A stretch of 64,000 nt of DNA from assembly GCA_947652115.1 (NCBI GenBank), contig OX393567.1, positions 20,216,568-20,280,567 of the forward strand. Reading direction: 5' to 3'. This document shows positions 12,001-23,394 of this stretch, piece by piece. The notes beneath the pieces are model-generated. The model saw only the letters and a program-made list of their open reading frames with translations. It was not told the DNA's origin and ran no database searches. This DNA comes from Blastomussa wellsi (taxonomy: Eukaryota; Cnidaria; Anthozoa; Scleractinia; Plerogyridae). A program made the position numbers and the translations under genes. Every line of letters begins with the position of its first letter. The first letter of the stretch is position 1.

Positions 12001-15000
12001 AATTATATATTCAGAAATTGTTTAAAACGTTTCAATTTAAGCCTTGGTGCTGACTGTAATAATGCGCCTGACCATGATATTTTTTTCTATATAGGTACTG
12101 GGAAGACAATAACGGGAGTTCACATTGCTTATTGGTTTGCTAAAAGAAATAAGGCAATTTCAAACCAAACTCCGCGGAAGGTTCTCTACTGTGGACCTTC
12201 AAACAAATCTGTAGATGTCGTTGCAGGTACGGTGTAAGCCAGTGTAATTTCTTCGTAACTTGCTTACCTACCTACTTGCTTGCTTCTTTCTTCTTGTTGT
12301 CTTCTTTCCTCCTTTCTACCTTCTTTCCCTCACTCCTGGCCTGTCTGTCTGCCTACCTACCTGCCTACCTACCCTTACACTACCTTCTTACCTACCTACC
12401 TACCTTCCTGCCTATAACTGCCCACGTTATTGCTTACTTCTTTGCTTCCCTGTTATCTTGCGTATTTACTTACTGAAAATTCGGTGGACGCGTTACCTCA
12501 ACCCGTTCACCAAAAACGGGGACTGGTTTTTTTTTGGCAAAACAAATAAATCCCTTTCATTGATTTGTTTTATATATACAGCGATTGCGAGCTTGTTTGA
12601 ATGGGTCTCGCCTGGTAGTTTTGTTTACAAAATGTCTTTAAACTTTTGTTGGTATAAATACTTCATGAGATGAACTGTTTGTTACATCGGTGTTTGTATT
12701 TGCGTGTTTACATTTGCGTAGTTGATCAAAACGAAGTGTTTTCAATAGCATGGTCTTGCCCTTTCTTCCTTTCTGCAGAATACCTGATGGAGATTAAGGG
12801 CATGAAGATCCTTCGAGTATACGGAAATGTTATCGAGCAGCAAGAGTTTCCGATACCAAACCAAGTGAAACCAACTCGACCAACAGGCAGTGATGAAGAA
12901 TTGAAGGTCCCCGAGAAATTAAGACCTATTGCGTTACATCTCGTGATTAGAGACGAGAAAATGTCCCCACAGTTTGCCGAACAGCTGAAGATATACGAAA
13001 AACTGTTTGCCGCAATGAAGAAGAACAAGGAGATAGTGGATGAAAAAATTGTCAAAGATTATTTAAAGGTTTGATGAAATTCATTTAAGAAAGATAATAC
13101 GTCCAAGATAAGTTTTTACGAGCTATGACACCTGCATTTGCTGCCGTATTTGTATTAAAGGCATCTGAAAAAAGTTTCATTTGGTTTTTGGAATGCCCTG
13201 CTTGGGTGTATAACAAAACTAAATTTTCAGATTAGATCTCCCCGCGAAATTTTGCCTTACTTAAAACGTCGTGCCATCCATTCGGTCTATAGGTTTCCTT
13301 TTCTGGGTGGAAGGGGAGGAGGTGGGGTTGCTACTTAACAATTAGACTACCAGCTCATAGAAAACGAGGGTGAGTAGTGTAATTGTTTTAGTAGAATCTC
13401 TAAAGGAATACCTGCCAAAACTTACCATTTCATGTACTTTTATGCCCCCAAAAAATTTACCTTCTACGAGCAACGTGCGAGCGATCGTTTTCCAATGGCG
13501 ATTATAGTCCACCACTAAATTTTCTCCGATTATCATTGGTCTAAATTAAACACGTGACACGATAGTCTTCATATGCGGAGGGCACTCTCATTGCACAGTG
13601 CCCGCCCTCGGAAAATACCCGGATCGATAGCAGTCGTCCGTCGAAATATTTTTTGAAAAAGCGGGTCCAGCCAAAACATTGAAAGCTGTACGATTTGTTG
13701 ACCTCTTGCTTCACATAGGCTAGTTAGGAAGCTGTAAAGTTTATTGTCAAAACTAAGTTCTCGACATCGTATGCGGTAAGGAATCGAAACGTAATTTAAT
13801 AGGTATGATTCAGAATGCATTTGAGTCCAATGTGGTCAACATGAAAACGTAAACCACCTAAATTCCATAACAAACTCGGAATGTGAAGGAGTTTCTGCAA
13901 AAGACAAGAAAATACCTGGATGGATAGTACCCGTACGTAAATGTTTTGTAAACAAGCAGCTATTTAGAGCATTTCTTGTCTGGTTTTGATTTTTTTGGTT
14001 TTTTGCCTAGTTTTAATTCGTTTGCTTCAAGTCTTTCGTCCAAAAGTTATAAAAAAATAATTCAAAAGGCTCGTTTTTTAACGGTCGCGTGCGGAAGAAA
14101 ATTTAGTGGTGAACTATAAAGACAATAGAGTGTTTTTGTATCGGATCTATCGGTGTGATAGTTGTCCCTTGGAAATTTGATGTTCTTAAAACTAGCATAT
14201 TTCCCCTCGAAGCTTCTCTTCTCGGGCAAATATTTGGTTTAAGAACATCAAATTTCCGCGGGGCAACTATCAGCCGGTAATTCCTCGTCAGAAACACTCT
14301 AATGTTTAAATAGTTCCTCGACAAAAACACTCTAGAAAACAGTCTGAGAACCAATTAGATTGATGGATTTCCAATAGAACACAGCTGAGGTTCTACTATT
14401 TTCGGATAGATAGAACGCACTGAAAAAAGTGAAATCTAAGTTAATCTTTTTTTTCATATAAAGTATATTTGTAGAACCAATGTCGAAGAAGTATTAGATC
14501 ATATTGGTTCAGCTTGCTGTATCTGTTTCTGTTCGTTCGCATAACAATTCGAACTACTTCGTCTCGTTCGTTATTTACTTGATAAAAACATATACTAATA
14601 TCAATCATCTTCAATTACAGAAGATACAGAAAGCTGAAAAGTGGGCCATGAAAAATGTGGAGATTGTGTTATGTACCTGTTCTGCGGCTGGAAGCGGTAG
14701 AATGAAGGATGCGTGTAACGTCATGCAGTGCATAGTGGACGAGTGCGGCATGTGTACGGAACCAGAAACCCTCATTCCGATTGCCTCTTCAGAAGCGCAA
14801 CAAGTTGTTCTAATTGGAGATCACAAGCAGCTTCAGCCAATTGTAAAGAACAAAGTTGCCAAGTCGCTTGGGCTGAGTACATCCATGTTCGAGCGATATT
14901 CCAGTCGGGCCCTTATGTTAAAAGAGCAGTACAGGATGGTAAGGCAAATGCTCCGCTCCACAGATGAGTAGATTGCAGTATAAAATAAGTCAAACAAGTT

Positions 15001-18000
15001 ACTACGTGCAGAAGTAAAATGAAATTAGCGAATATAGTGGTCTGTTAAATCAAATGACCTATAAAGTGACTAACAACAAATTCGTATGGCCGAAAAATAA
15101 TGATTCAACGGAAAGCGTGCCTTTATTGCAGCAAGGCTGATTTTTTCTTGTCTCTTGCTCCCAATGTGTGGCTTCATAGCTCAGTTGGTAGAGCATCGCA
15201 CCGGTATCGCGGAGGTCACGGGTTCGAATCCCGTTGAATCCCTGATTTTTTTCAGGCTTACTCTTTTAATTGCTTAAATTGAAATTACTGTGATGATCAT
15301 TCTTCACTTTCATCTACACCCGCAGTTCAAATATGAATTATTTCATATATACTTCACATCATTTCACTCCACGGGAAAATGTGAACTCAATAAATTGACC
15401 TCGCTCCCAATGCGTGGCTTCATAGCTCAGTTGGTAGAGCATCGCACCGGTATCGCGGAGGTCACGGTTTCAAATTCCGTTGAAGCCCTGATTTTTTCAG
15501 GCTTCTTCTTTCCAATGGCTGTAATTGGAAATTAACTTCGATGATCATTCTTCGCTTTCATCTACACCCGCAGTTCAAATATGAATTATTTCATATATAC
15601 TTCAAACGTACCCAATCTATAGTAAAAAAGAACACTCTGAAAAGTTTTAACACCCCTCGTTTCTTATCTATTTAGCACCCAGAGATTTGTGAATTCCCCT
15701 CCAAGCAATTCTACGATGGCAAATTGATCACGTCAAAAGCCGTCACTGACCGCAACAGAAGCTTAAGATCTAAGCGCACCGGAGAATTTATAAATTTCTG
15801 GCCTTGTCATGAAGATACAGATTGCGTGCCTCTTGTGTTTTGTAATGTGGTTGGTGAGGAGGACGAGCTGGTGGTGACAACAGAGGAAGGCAATCAACGA
15901 TCCAAGAGTAACCTGAAGGAGAAAGACAAAGTGGTGAGTGAACTTGTTTCTGGGTACTGGCAAGTAGATGTTTGTGAAGTATGTATAAAATAATTCATAT
16001 TGAAATAATTCATAATGAAATCATTAAATTGACCTCGCTCCCTATGCGTGGTAGAGCATCGTACCGGTATTTCGCGGAGGTCGCGGGTTCGAATCTGAGT
16101 TTTTTCAGGATTATTGTTTTCGATTACTAAAACTGGAAATTCACTGCGATGATCATTCTTCACTTTCAATTAGATGTTTATTATTATCTCTTTCTGGATG
16201 AAAGGCAGTCCTTATGAAGCCAACATTCTACCAGTACACCCTACCACGTGTTTTAAAGGCCCTATCCGAACGGAGGATGTTTTACTGAAAAAATGGTGGT
16301 TGGATGGGGAGAGGGGGGTTTCATTTTAACAGATCAAATTCTGACTCAAGATAGGCATTCATCCGACGAACGTCAGTCCGTATGGGGCCAGCATGTTAAC
16401 AGTTTATAAAAGGTAAAAGGATATTTTGATCTTGATAAGCTGTAAAAGAACAAAAGTTGCAGTGCCTTGATTGGTGAATTCAAGTGGTAAATGTGTAATA
16501 GTTCACCATTTTGGAGTTTTCGAAAAAAGGTGTTCAATATGAATAAATGATTTTTATATTCAGTTGACTCTCACGTTTCCCCTGGTCAATAAGTTTTTGT
16601 TCAGTTGTAGATTATCACTTCTCCCTCCAAGAGGGGCTATGCGAGAGCATAGCACAGCACTCTGACACAATACTAGGTAATTTCATAAAAAGAGTGTTGG
16701 GTGTTGTGTTGAGTACTGATGTGTTTAAGATCAAGCTTAAAGGGCCTTTGTCACTTTCCTGCGCATGTGGCGATTTGATTTCTGATCCATCAGGCGACCC
16801 CGCCCGAACCTCCCCCCTCCCCGGGTTCAAGTCCATCTCTTTCCCAGATTCTTGGCTACTTGTTCTGACTGTTTTCTGTCGATCTATTAAAGAAGGAGAA
16901 TGCAATAGCAAATGGTTTTCTTGAGCATGTGAACTTGATTCAAGAAAGTGGGATAAATCATCGTTTCTTGGAAAAACCTCACCCACCCATCCTCTAACTC
17001 ACTGAGAAGCGTGGGCTAGGGTCGGGTAGGTGGGGGCTTTCCCAGAAGCGATGATCGACATCCGCAAAATGTATTAATTTCAGGTCGAAGTTGTTGACAA
17101 ACTGGTCAATACTTGTGGAGTGAGGATGGATCAAATTGTCGTTCTGTCCCCCTACCGAGCCCAGTGTCATGTGATTCGAGAAAATCTCACAAATCGGAAT
17201 TTATCCAGTGTGCCTGTCATTTCCATTGTCAAAAGCCAAGGTAAGCTGTTTTGTTAAATAAAATGTAGATAAAATTCTGCGCGCACTCTGATTGGTCAAA
17301 ACCCCGTGTTTTATCATAGTATAAAACATAGAAAAAGCATGTTTCATTGTTATTCGTCAGCTTTACTCTAGTGAAAAGTCGCAAGAGGTGGCGGAGAACA
17401 TTTTCTATGAAGAGAAAAATTGCCGAAGAAGCTTCTGAGTTCGAGAGGAAAGTAGAAGAAGAGAAATTATATTGCTTCAGTTTATCGATCATGCGTGTTT
17501 TGTTGTTTTTACTCGTGCGTATGGAAGCTGTATCATAAAGCTTCCTGTTTTCTACATTTCCCTCGTGTTCTCAATTTCCCGTCGTGTTTTATGATAGTAT
17601 AACACATTGCTTAGGCTTCTTTATTTGTTAAATAAAAGAAACCGAGAAGGGTTTCTGGAAGTAGTTAATCATCGATATCATCGTCAATATAATACCTTTT
17701 CCCTAGCTGGGAATTCCCAGCGGCTTCGATGTACAAAAGAAATTCTCCTGACTTGTTATCGCACGTATAAAAATAATCTTACTCTTCTGGGAAAATTTTT
17801 TCCACTGTAAGTCAACCGAAGCTAAAGGCGTCAAAGCAACAAATAAGACTTATTTTCTGTTGATCTTTTCCTCCCCAGGTAGCGAATGTGATTTCGTGAT
17901 CATATCGCTAGTTCGGTCACTACCAGACTCTCAGATAGACCACGAACCCAGCGGCGCATGGCTGGGAAAGAACCTAGGTTTTGTGACCGATGAGCACCAA

Positions 18001-18641
18001 ATCAATGTGGCTTTGACGAGAGCGAAACAAGGACTGTGTATTATTGGTAAGATAAGATTAATTTTCTTTCTTGTTAAACAAGGAGCTATGAATCAGGTTG
18101 GCTGGGTTAGTTTCTACATTTAGAGCGGTTTTCAGTGTCGAAAATAATTTAGCGAATTAAATTGATTTTGCATAACTACGCTTAGCCTAACCAAGTAAAA
18201 CCAAAACCAATCGTAAACCGCGTGTACACGTTTTACCGCGCTTTTCAAGTATTGATTGGATCACTGGATGGTCTCCTTCCGTTGTAATTGGTTTTCAAAT
18301 TATACCTTTGTGTATTGTCGTGGAATAATCACAGTAAACTAATTGCAATTTTACAATACCCATTTTACAATTACAATTTTTTTGTACAAGGGGCATTTCG
18401 TTTATTAGCTAAGGTATTTAGTCATAATAATTGCAACGTTTTGGACATAAAAACATGCGTTTGCGGCAACACTATTAACCATATCAGATAACGGTAACGG
18501 TTTCTTTGAAACTAAAGATGTTGTTTATCTCCTTTGAATACAGGTAACAAGAATTTACTTGAGGTTTGTGAAATGTGGAAATGTCTTATTGATCATTACA
18601 GAAGTAAAGCTTGCCTTGTGGACGACCAAAATTGGCCTTGA
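2..18641 (+). CDS. HELZ2: Gene A: HELZ2-like helicase-RNB-helicase protein, 5' end outside window
   Basis: Exons read from splice borders and frame: 2-76 (partial), 1971-2567, 2888-3310, 4183-4258, 4431-9084, 10743-10831, 11281-11430, 12095-12226, 12779-13068, 14621-14938, 15676-15933, 17084-17240, 17879-18046, 18544-18641 (TGA 18639-18641). Every junction keeps phase and the total is 7,485 nt, or 2,494 codons plus stop. Order: end of the pre-helicase region, SF1 helicase 1 (GPFGTGKT, DEAAQA, GDHMQ), acidic linker, RNB domain (TIDPPGSKALDDAL, FTSPIRRY), Glu/Ala-rich stretch, SF1 helicase 2 (GPPGTGKT split over two exons, DECGM, GDHKQLQP, ALTRAKQGLCIIG). This is the HELZ2 plan: two UPF1-type RNA helicase cores flanking a 3'-5' exoribonuclease domain, expected to act on RNA. 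Odd points are Ala in place of one RNB aspartate, a single 4.65 kb exon where gene B has three, and the low-complexity insert. The N-terminal zinc-finger part, if present, lies left of the window. The family call is secure; activity is inferred. Confidence 0.9.
797..1012. mobile_element. MITE with 22-bp terminal inverted repeats
   Basis: Ends TTTATCAATAAAGGGCAAAA and TTTTGCCCTTTATTGATAAA are exact inverted copies. The 216-bp element has no coding capacity. It lies in gene A intron 77-1970. Confidence 0.75.
1034..1155. repeat. 122-bp near-perfect palindrome
   Basis: Arms starting GTACTATTAAGGATTAATTG meet at a short centre TCGCTTCGCGA. This is a foldback or MITE core only 21 bp past the previous element. 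Confidence 0.8.
3379..3614. mobile_element. Foldback element of repeated GGGACTAGTC/GGGACAAGTC motifs
   Basis: Ends ACACACGAGGGGACTAG and GACTAG...CCCCCTCGTGTGT are inverted. The interior is built of repeated inverted motifs such as GTCGCAGGGAC. It lies in gene A intron 3311-4182. Confidence 0.6.
3770..4010 (-). repeat. tRNA-Thr-like SINE, reverse copy
   Basis: The minus strand 3933-3860 shows the tRNA-like head (GGGTTCATAGCTCAG, B box GGTTCGAATCC). The same tail follows toward 3,780 and the same leader (GGGAAAATATGAACTC) lies on the other side. The anticodon triplet has drifted to GAC. Same family as 15,170 and 15,416, in gene A intron 3311-4182. Confidence 0.75.
5340..7830 (+). other. Gene A RNB exoribonuclease domain, one catalytic Asp replaced
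   Basis: About 5340-5720 encodes a cold-shock-like beta-rich segment, followed by the RNB core at about 6180-7260. The signature reads TID-PPGSK-A-L-DD-AL. Compared with Escherichia coli RNase II (D201, D207, D209, D210), the first, third and fourth Asp are present, but the second position is Ala (codon GCT at 6236-6238). The downstream blocks LPKELSNDICSLLPN and YTRFTSPIRRYLDIEVHR are typical RNB, including the conserved Arg-rich loop. The residue equivalent to D209, the most critical one in RNase II, is retained, so activity may be reduced and not necessarily lost. Confidence 0.88.
7832..8275 (+). repeat. In-frame GAA/GCA-rich tract coding an acidic Glu/Ala stretch
   Basis: Imperfect GAAGCA/GCAGAA trinucleotide repeats code for about 145 residues made mostly of Glu and Ala, ending in an Asp/Glu/Gln-rich run. 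It sits between the RNB domain and the beta-rich segment before helicase 2. The aligned position in gene B has ordinary sequence, so the tract is an expansion specific to gene A. The frame stays open throughout, and the opposite-strand frames here are shadows. It is probably a disordered or helical acidic linker. Confidence 0.9.
9841..10236 (+). mobile_element. MITE, family 1 copy in gene A
   Basis: Ends ATTAAATGGACACCGTCACG and GACAGTGTCCCTTTAAT are inverted. The interior (ACAAGATAGAACAG, CAATAAAGCACGATTACAGC) matches the copy at 38,953 in reverse orientation. It lies in gene A intron 9085-10742. Confidence 0.75.
11010..11180 (+). repeat. Imperfect tetranucleotide microsatellite (GGTC/AGTC)n
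   Basis: Runs of GGTCGGTC, GTGGGTGGG and CAGTCAGTCAGTCAGT. The apparent open frames are repeat artefacts. It lies in gene A intron 10832-11280, ending about 100 bp before the acceptor. Confidence 0.9.
12260..12445 (+). repeat. Pyrimidine-rich CTAC/CTTC/CTGC microsatellite
   Basis: Imperfect CTACCTACCTGCCTAC and CTTCTTTC runs in gene A intron 12227-12778. Frames through it are Leu/Pro/Ser artefacts. Confidence 0.9.
13069..14620 (+). other. Gene A intron 9, no gene
   Basis: Contains a CAATTAGACTAC-family fragment (13,338-13,400) and the nested inverted repeat at 14,126-14,334. The rest (about 13,400-14,100) shows no coding frame with splice support. Confidence 0.65.
14126..14334. mobile_element. 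Nested inverted repeat element
   Basis: Outer TAGAGTGTTTTTGT/ACAAAAACACTCTA ends. The inner arms are GATAGTTGTCCCTTGGAAAT and its complement near 14,232-14,272. It lies in gene A intron 13069-14620. Confidence 0.6.
15170..15241 (+). repeat. tRNA-Thr-like SINE head, copy 1
   Basis: Folds as a 72-nt tRNA: acceptor GGCTTCA/TGAATCC (one mismatch), D arm GCTC..GAGC, T arm ACGGG-TTCGAAT-CCCGT, anticodon position GGT (Thr). C instead of T before the anticodon and a weak anticodon stem, together with a conserved ~170 nt tail (CTGATTTTTTTCAGG..., GATGATCATTCTTCAC...), mark it as a SINE and not a working tRNA gene. It sits in the gene A intron 14939-15675. Confidence 0.75.
15416..15487 (+). repeat. 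tRNA-Thr-like SINE head, copy 2 (tandem)
   Basis: Same 72-nt tRNA-Thr-like fold with a perfect acceptor stem (GGCTTCA/TGAAGCC) but a mutated T loop (TTCAAAT). The tail runs to about 15,605. The 246-bp spacing from copy 1 and near-identical tails show head-to-tail tandem monomers. Confidence 0.75.
16030..16170 (+). repeat. Degenerate third copy of the tRNA-Thr-like SINE
   Basis: Keeps CTCGCTCC, GTAGAGCATCGTACCGGTAT, B box GGTTCGAATC and the GATGATCATTCTTCAC tail, but has lost the acceptor and most of the D arm. It lies in the next gene A intron (15934-17083). Confidence 0.7.
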
Positions 18642-20069
18642 CTGGAACTGATAAATTAAAGTGGAGAAGTAGCAAACGTAGTCCAGAGTAAAATTAGTGG
18701 AAAGGTCTTCAGCGTTTTGCTGTAAAATGTTCTCTTGGCTTGGGTCTGTCGCTCACTTGTTTCCTCGAATCTTGGTTCTTAGTTCAGTTTAGTTTAGTCT
18801 AGTCTAGTTTATTTTATTTTAGTTTGTTTAGTGTAGTTTAGTTTGGTTTAGAGTTTGGTTTAGTAAATTAATGCACATAGCTTTCACTTCAATTGTAACT
18901 TTAATTAATCTCCACCTATTCGCCATGTTCAGAGTTGTTCGGAAGGGGAAGGGGCAAGCGATGGTGGAGCAGACAAATTAGAATTTAGGGAACGCCTTGT
19001 TTTGGTCGAAATCTCATCTCCGAATGTTTGACCCCACAGTTTTCGGTACGATTACGTGTAAACATGACGTATTCGGAAGGCGAAGGGGCGTGCACAATGT
19101 TTAGATTGAACAAAATAATAAAGACTTTTTTCGTTCCTAAGTAATTTTGGTTCCTTAGTACGAGCTTTGCTAGGACCGGCACGAATTCTACGAAAGAATA
19201 AATAATACCATGCATTTTTTAACCTGCTTTGCAGCCGGGCGTGCCAAGAATAAATCCTCGGTATTAATAATAGTCTACACAGGCGGTTTAGGCTGTCTGC
19301 GCATGCTAGCAATTTTAGAATTTTTACATTTTTAAAAAGTCATTTTGAATGTAGAAAATAATAATAAATAATGCCATACAAATTTAGAATTCTTACTAAT
19401 ATTTTACAAGAAATGTTAAAGACATTTCGAATGTAGAAAATAACAATTTTCAGGAGTCAGATTAATAATTAGAATTTTTTTATTTATTGAGAGTAAACAG
19501 CTGTAAGATTGAGATACAATCTTATGTCTTACGTAATCTTACGCAAGCGCGTGTAAAACAGTTTTCTATTTTATAGTTTTACCTGTCACTTTATAGTAGT
19601 GTTTAAGATTATGAATTGAAATTACAGACTATGGGAGTTGCTGGTTGCTATAATGGACGTTTTCGTTGAATAAACTGGTTTTTGCTGATTGATCTATTTG
19701 GTTCTTTTTTTGCTTCTGGGCCTTAATTAAAATGTCGATCTGTCTCTATAATATGGGAGACCCGGTGCGTGGCCTAATTGTAAGTGGGCTGGACTCCACA
19801 TTGAACAATCTGACATACTCTCATAGTGCCCCTCTTCAGCCAGGTATATATATAGATTACTTCATAGAAAGTGCGACGTACGGATTTTTATTCACGAGTT
19901 GCAAAACTTTAGCAAAGCTATACGCGAAGCTGATTGGACGTATCGCTTTTCTCACATGTGAAAATATAGCAGATATAGAATTCTATCTGCAAGGTTTATT
20001 ACCTAAAATTGTCGCTATCTATATAATAAAAATATTTACTGGCGAATTTAATTCTGAAGGTTTGGGGGG

Positions 20070-20165
20070 GGGGGGGGATGAGTTGACTAGCATTCCATCC
20101 AGCGGGGAGTAGAAATACTCCTAGTCGCTTCATGCGAGGGAAACCGGGATAAGTTCTGGCCTGAT
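20070..20165 (+). repeat. SINE tail fragment after a G14 run
   Basis: Reads GACTAGCATTCCATCCAGCG then GGGGAGTAGAAATACTCCTA and continues to AAACCGGGATAAG, matching the 45,611 SINE tail. It is directly preceded by 14 G (20064-20077). Confidence 0.6.
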
Positions 20166-20623
20166 GAGCAACTTGTCTCGTATGCAGACTTTGCCTCTAC
20201 CTGTCTCTAAAATATTCGAGTCTCCGAGGTATCACGTCCGGGTTCTTCAAAGCTGGGTTAAGATAACCCAGGTTTAGTGGGAAATTTGGCTCAGATATAT
20301 GAAAGCTTAAAAATAAAATTAATTCAGTTTTATTCTTCTTGTCTGCAATTTGATGATTGGATGCTCTAAAAAGACAAGAGAAAACAACCGGAGAAAATGC
20401 TTTTGGACAAAAGAAAAGGAAACACGGATTGAAATTTAACCTAGGGTTAGTGCTAACCCAACAACTGGGCCAGCGGGTCAGCTAACGTTGTGGATGGAGA
20501 CATTCTTGTTATAAGAAAGTTGTTAGGAGCACAATGTAAGCTCCAAATACCAGGAAGAGAGAAGAAATACCACGCATATCAAAGTGTACGTAACAAGTTC
20601 GTGGTCTTGCAAGAAACGAAGAC

Positions 20624-20764
20624 GTGGCTCTGGGAACACATGATTTGATTGGCTGAAGTCTAATGCACACCAGCAGTATTTTCTTTGCATTGCCATTACA
20701 TAAGTTGTGATTGGACACCTTTTGTTTTATTTCAGCCAATCAAATCATGTGTTCCCAGAGCCAC
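20624..20764. repeat. Inverted repeat, 33-bp arms
   Basis: GTGGCTCTGGGAACACATGA... at 20624-20656 is repeated in reverse complement at 20731-20764. Confidence 0.8.
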
Positions 20765-22216
20765 TTGTTCCTCGTCCATAGGCCCAGCCGGTTAAGAAGG
20801 ACAAGGAGCTCTGGAGACGAGAATGGGTTATCCCCGAACATTGAGTTTGTCTGTACCCGTATTCATACTTCTAGATAGAGAAGGTACTGCGAAAGTGAAG
20901 TTTCGTGCCCAAGGACACAACACAATGATTATAGCTCGAACCGCTCGATCTCGACAGCGTGAATAACTGAAAATGTGAACATTTTGGCAATTATTAAGGA
21001 AACCCCTGAATATTTAACATTAATATTTACATTGAGGGTTGATACATTTCACCTCTCAATTTCCACCTCCATAATTATATTTTGCTTCCAATTTTTGCCA
21101 TAAGCATCGTAAGCTCGCACTTTCAGGCTAAAATTATGTCATTGATGTATCATGGCCTCCCTTGCTGACGATGAAATCGTGACGTCATGCACACACGTAT
21201 TGTGCTTTTCCGCGGTGTCTCATCACCAGTCGCTAGGCCTCTGGGCCTCCCACTTAACACAAATACTAGACATCCAGAGTTTAAAATTCCCGCTCCTTCT
21301 TTATGGATCTTATCTTGTCAAATTGTTACTTCCATTATCCGAGGGATGTCGAAAGGCGTGGGCTACGAGCGGAGAAACTTCGAGCCTTGAACTGTTTGGG
21401 CTCAGCTCGCGCCTTTCCAGGAAAAAAACGCGCCCTTTTCACGTTTCTAGTGTAAGGCAGAGTAATATCCAAACGTTCACATCCAGACTCTAAATTGAAA
21501 GCAGGCAAAATGAATGCGCAAATGGTATCGCCCAAGCCAGGAAGTAAAGGGAACCTCAGTTGACAATTCAGAATTTCCAAAATGATCTATTTGATTTGCA
21601 AGAAAAATGTTCATATTTTTGGCCAAGATAATGATATAGTTCACACGGTGACTCTTTTCTTTTCATGTCACAAATTGACTTGCAAATTTTTATTTTCAAG
21701 TTATGCATATTTTTATCATCACCTTTGCAAGAAACGAGAGCAAGGAATCGTTATGGCGTTATGTCCTTGCCTTCTCTTCTTGTAGCAACGTCTCAAAATC
21801 CGCATATATTGACTTTAATATTGTCCGTAAGATTGTATTCGTCATCTGGTTAATGGTCCGCGTTAGCCTCGAAGCGAACTCATCCAACACACACTTCGGG
21901 AGTCGAGCGACATGATGCAGTTGACAGTTGGAAGCTTTACCGAGGTAATTTAATTTGTGAAAAATGTTGTATATTTGTTCTTCTTAGCTTCGGTAATGCT
22001 GTAAATACGTGTCAAGCTAGCTTTCAAGCTTTCAGTAAACAACATACTTAAAGCCGACTTGACTTATAAAGTTATTGAAACTAGAATTGTTTCATCAATT
22101 GTAAATACGGCCTCCTGTTTTTACTATCATTTTAGTAGTGGCCTCCCTCCAATTAATGATTTTGTGGAAATGAGAGTGATGGTAAATTTTCACTTCGGTA
22201 AATTTAATGTGAAAGA

Positions 22217-22441
22217 TTAATTAATCAGCATGACACGAGCGTGGGACAAAGAAAAATTCTGAGTCCCCGACAGGAATCGAACCCATGACCTCCCGAACAC
22301 CCGCCCGGTGCCCTCCATGAGTTCTCGTAGCTCAGTGGATAGAGCGCCCGCCCGGTGTTCGGTAGGTCATGGGTTCGATTCCTGTCGGGGACTCAGAATT
22401 TTTCTTTGTCCCACACTCGTGTCATGTTGATTAATTAATCG
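22217..22441. repeat. Palindromic pair of tRNA-derived SINE copies
   Basis: The right arm holds a complete 72-nt tRNA-like head (22321-22392; acceptor GTTCTCG/CGGGGAC pairs at all seven positions, B box GGTTCGATTCC) followed by CAGAATTTTTCTTTGTCCCA. The left arm is the reverse complement of the second half of the head plus the same tail to ATTAATTAATC. The arms would form a long hairpin. It is distinct from the 15 kb family in the acceptor stem and tail. Confidence 0.75.
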
Positions 22442-23136
22442 TTCACAATTAATGACTTTGTTCAAGTTTAAGCTAAGCCTATATGTTAGTTTTGCGTGGT
22501 CTTCGTGTAAGTTCGAGCCTTCCGCGGCAGGTAACAAGAAGGTTAAGGGTAAGTTCGCTCTTCCCGCCAACGTGCTTAAAATTATTTAAATACATGGATG
22601 ACTTGAAAATTCGATATTGCCCTGGTATGGTATGGTAGACGAACTGAACGCCTCGTTAAGGGGTAGGTTACGTCTGCGAGGCAGGCTATGGTTAAGCATC
22701 GTATATTTCCTTCGATAAGTTCGTAGCCGACATGGAGTGCAAAGTCTGCCATAGTTCATAATTATTAGGATGAAAGTAAAACTACTTATTTTGGAAATGT
22801 TTAACAACCACAAGGTGAGGAAAGACAACATCGATCAGGGTGATATTGGTACTTGAAAACTGAAAATTGGTTAGTCCAGCACCTCATATATATAAACTCA
22901 TTTTTCTATTCCTTCTCCTTGACAATAGACTTCATTGTTATCAGGGCTAGAGGCTGTGTTTAGGATTGTTCTGTATTGTTTCCACGTCCAATGGTATTGC
23001 CGCTTCTACGAGGTGCTACTTGATCCTGAAAATACCATGACCAATGCCCACAAAACCCACAACACCCCGTATTACCCTGTTCTGACAAACATGCCTATAT
23101 TCAACAGCCCAGCTCTAATTATACTTTCTCGTTCAG

Positions 23137-23195
23137 GTCGAGTTTGAGCAATATCGCAACTGGATAAGAGAATCATTCGCTTATGCAGTTGGCAG
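23137..23195 (+). other. Orphan exon-like segment 1
   Basis: Bounded by a GTTCAG acceptor and GTGAGA donor. Frame 1 is the only open one (VEFEQYRNWIRESFAYAVG). It resembles the segment at 24,245 in DNA and protein (shared NWI-[RK]-[ED]-S). It belongs to neither gene A nor gene B as modelled, and I do not recognise the peptide. Confidence 0.35.
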
Positions 23196-23394
23196 GTGAG
23201 ATAACCAAGAGTATCTTGTAGGTTTATCATGTATTAACAGCCATGATTTAATTTTAAAATATACTTTTTGATGACTATGCAAAATTGCTTAATGTATATC
23301 CTCTTGACCATACATGAGAGGGTGTGGATGGAGTTTTAGTTGTTTCAAGACACTTCGGAAGTATCATCAGGCTTTCAGTTCGGTGATAATAAAA

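Larger units (their letters stand above)
10743..18641 (+). other. Gene A helicase 2 block (UPF1-like SF1), C-terminus
   Basis: Nine small exons. Exon 10743-10831 continues the pre-helicase linker. Exons 11281-11430 and 12095-12226 share the split Walker A (LIQGPPG | TGKT). Exon 12779-13068 carries a variable insert beginning EYLMEIKG. Exon 14621-14938 has Walker B as DECGM, motif III GDHKQLQP and EQYRM. Exon 17084-17240 has VVLSPYRAQ, and exons 17879-18046 and 18544-18641 hold motif V-VI (VIISLVRSLP, NVALTRAKQGLCIIG) and the C-terminal tail ending DDQNWP. Compared with gene B, exon phases are identical here. Confidence 0.9.

Noticed and set aside
11010..12445. CRISPR-like spaced repeats
   Set aside because: The units are 4-bp microsatellite repeats without unique spacers, and the genome is eukaryotic.
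15170..15241. Functional tRNA-Thr gene
   Set aside because: It has C at the position before the anticodon, a poor anticodon stem, a long conserved SINE tail and several diverged copies.
19732..20112. A 126-codon plus-strand open frame starting MSICLYNMGD
   Set aside because: No recognisable domain. It runs into a G14 tract and a SINE tail, and nothing supports translation.
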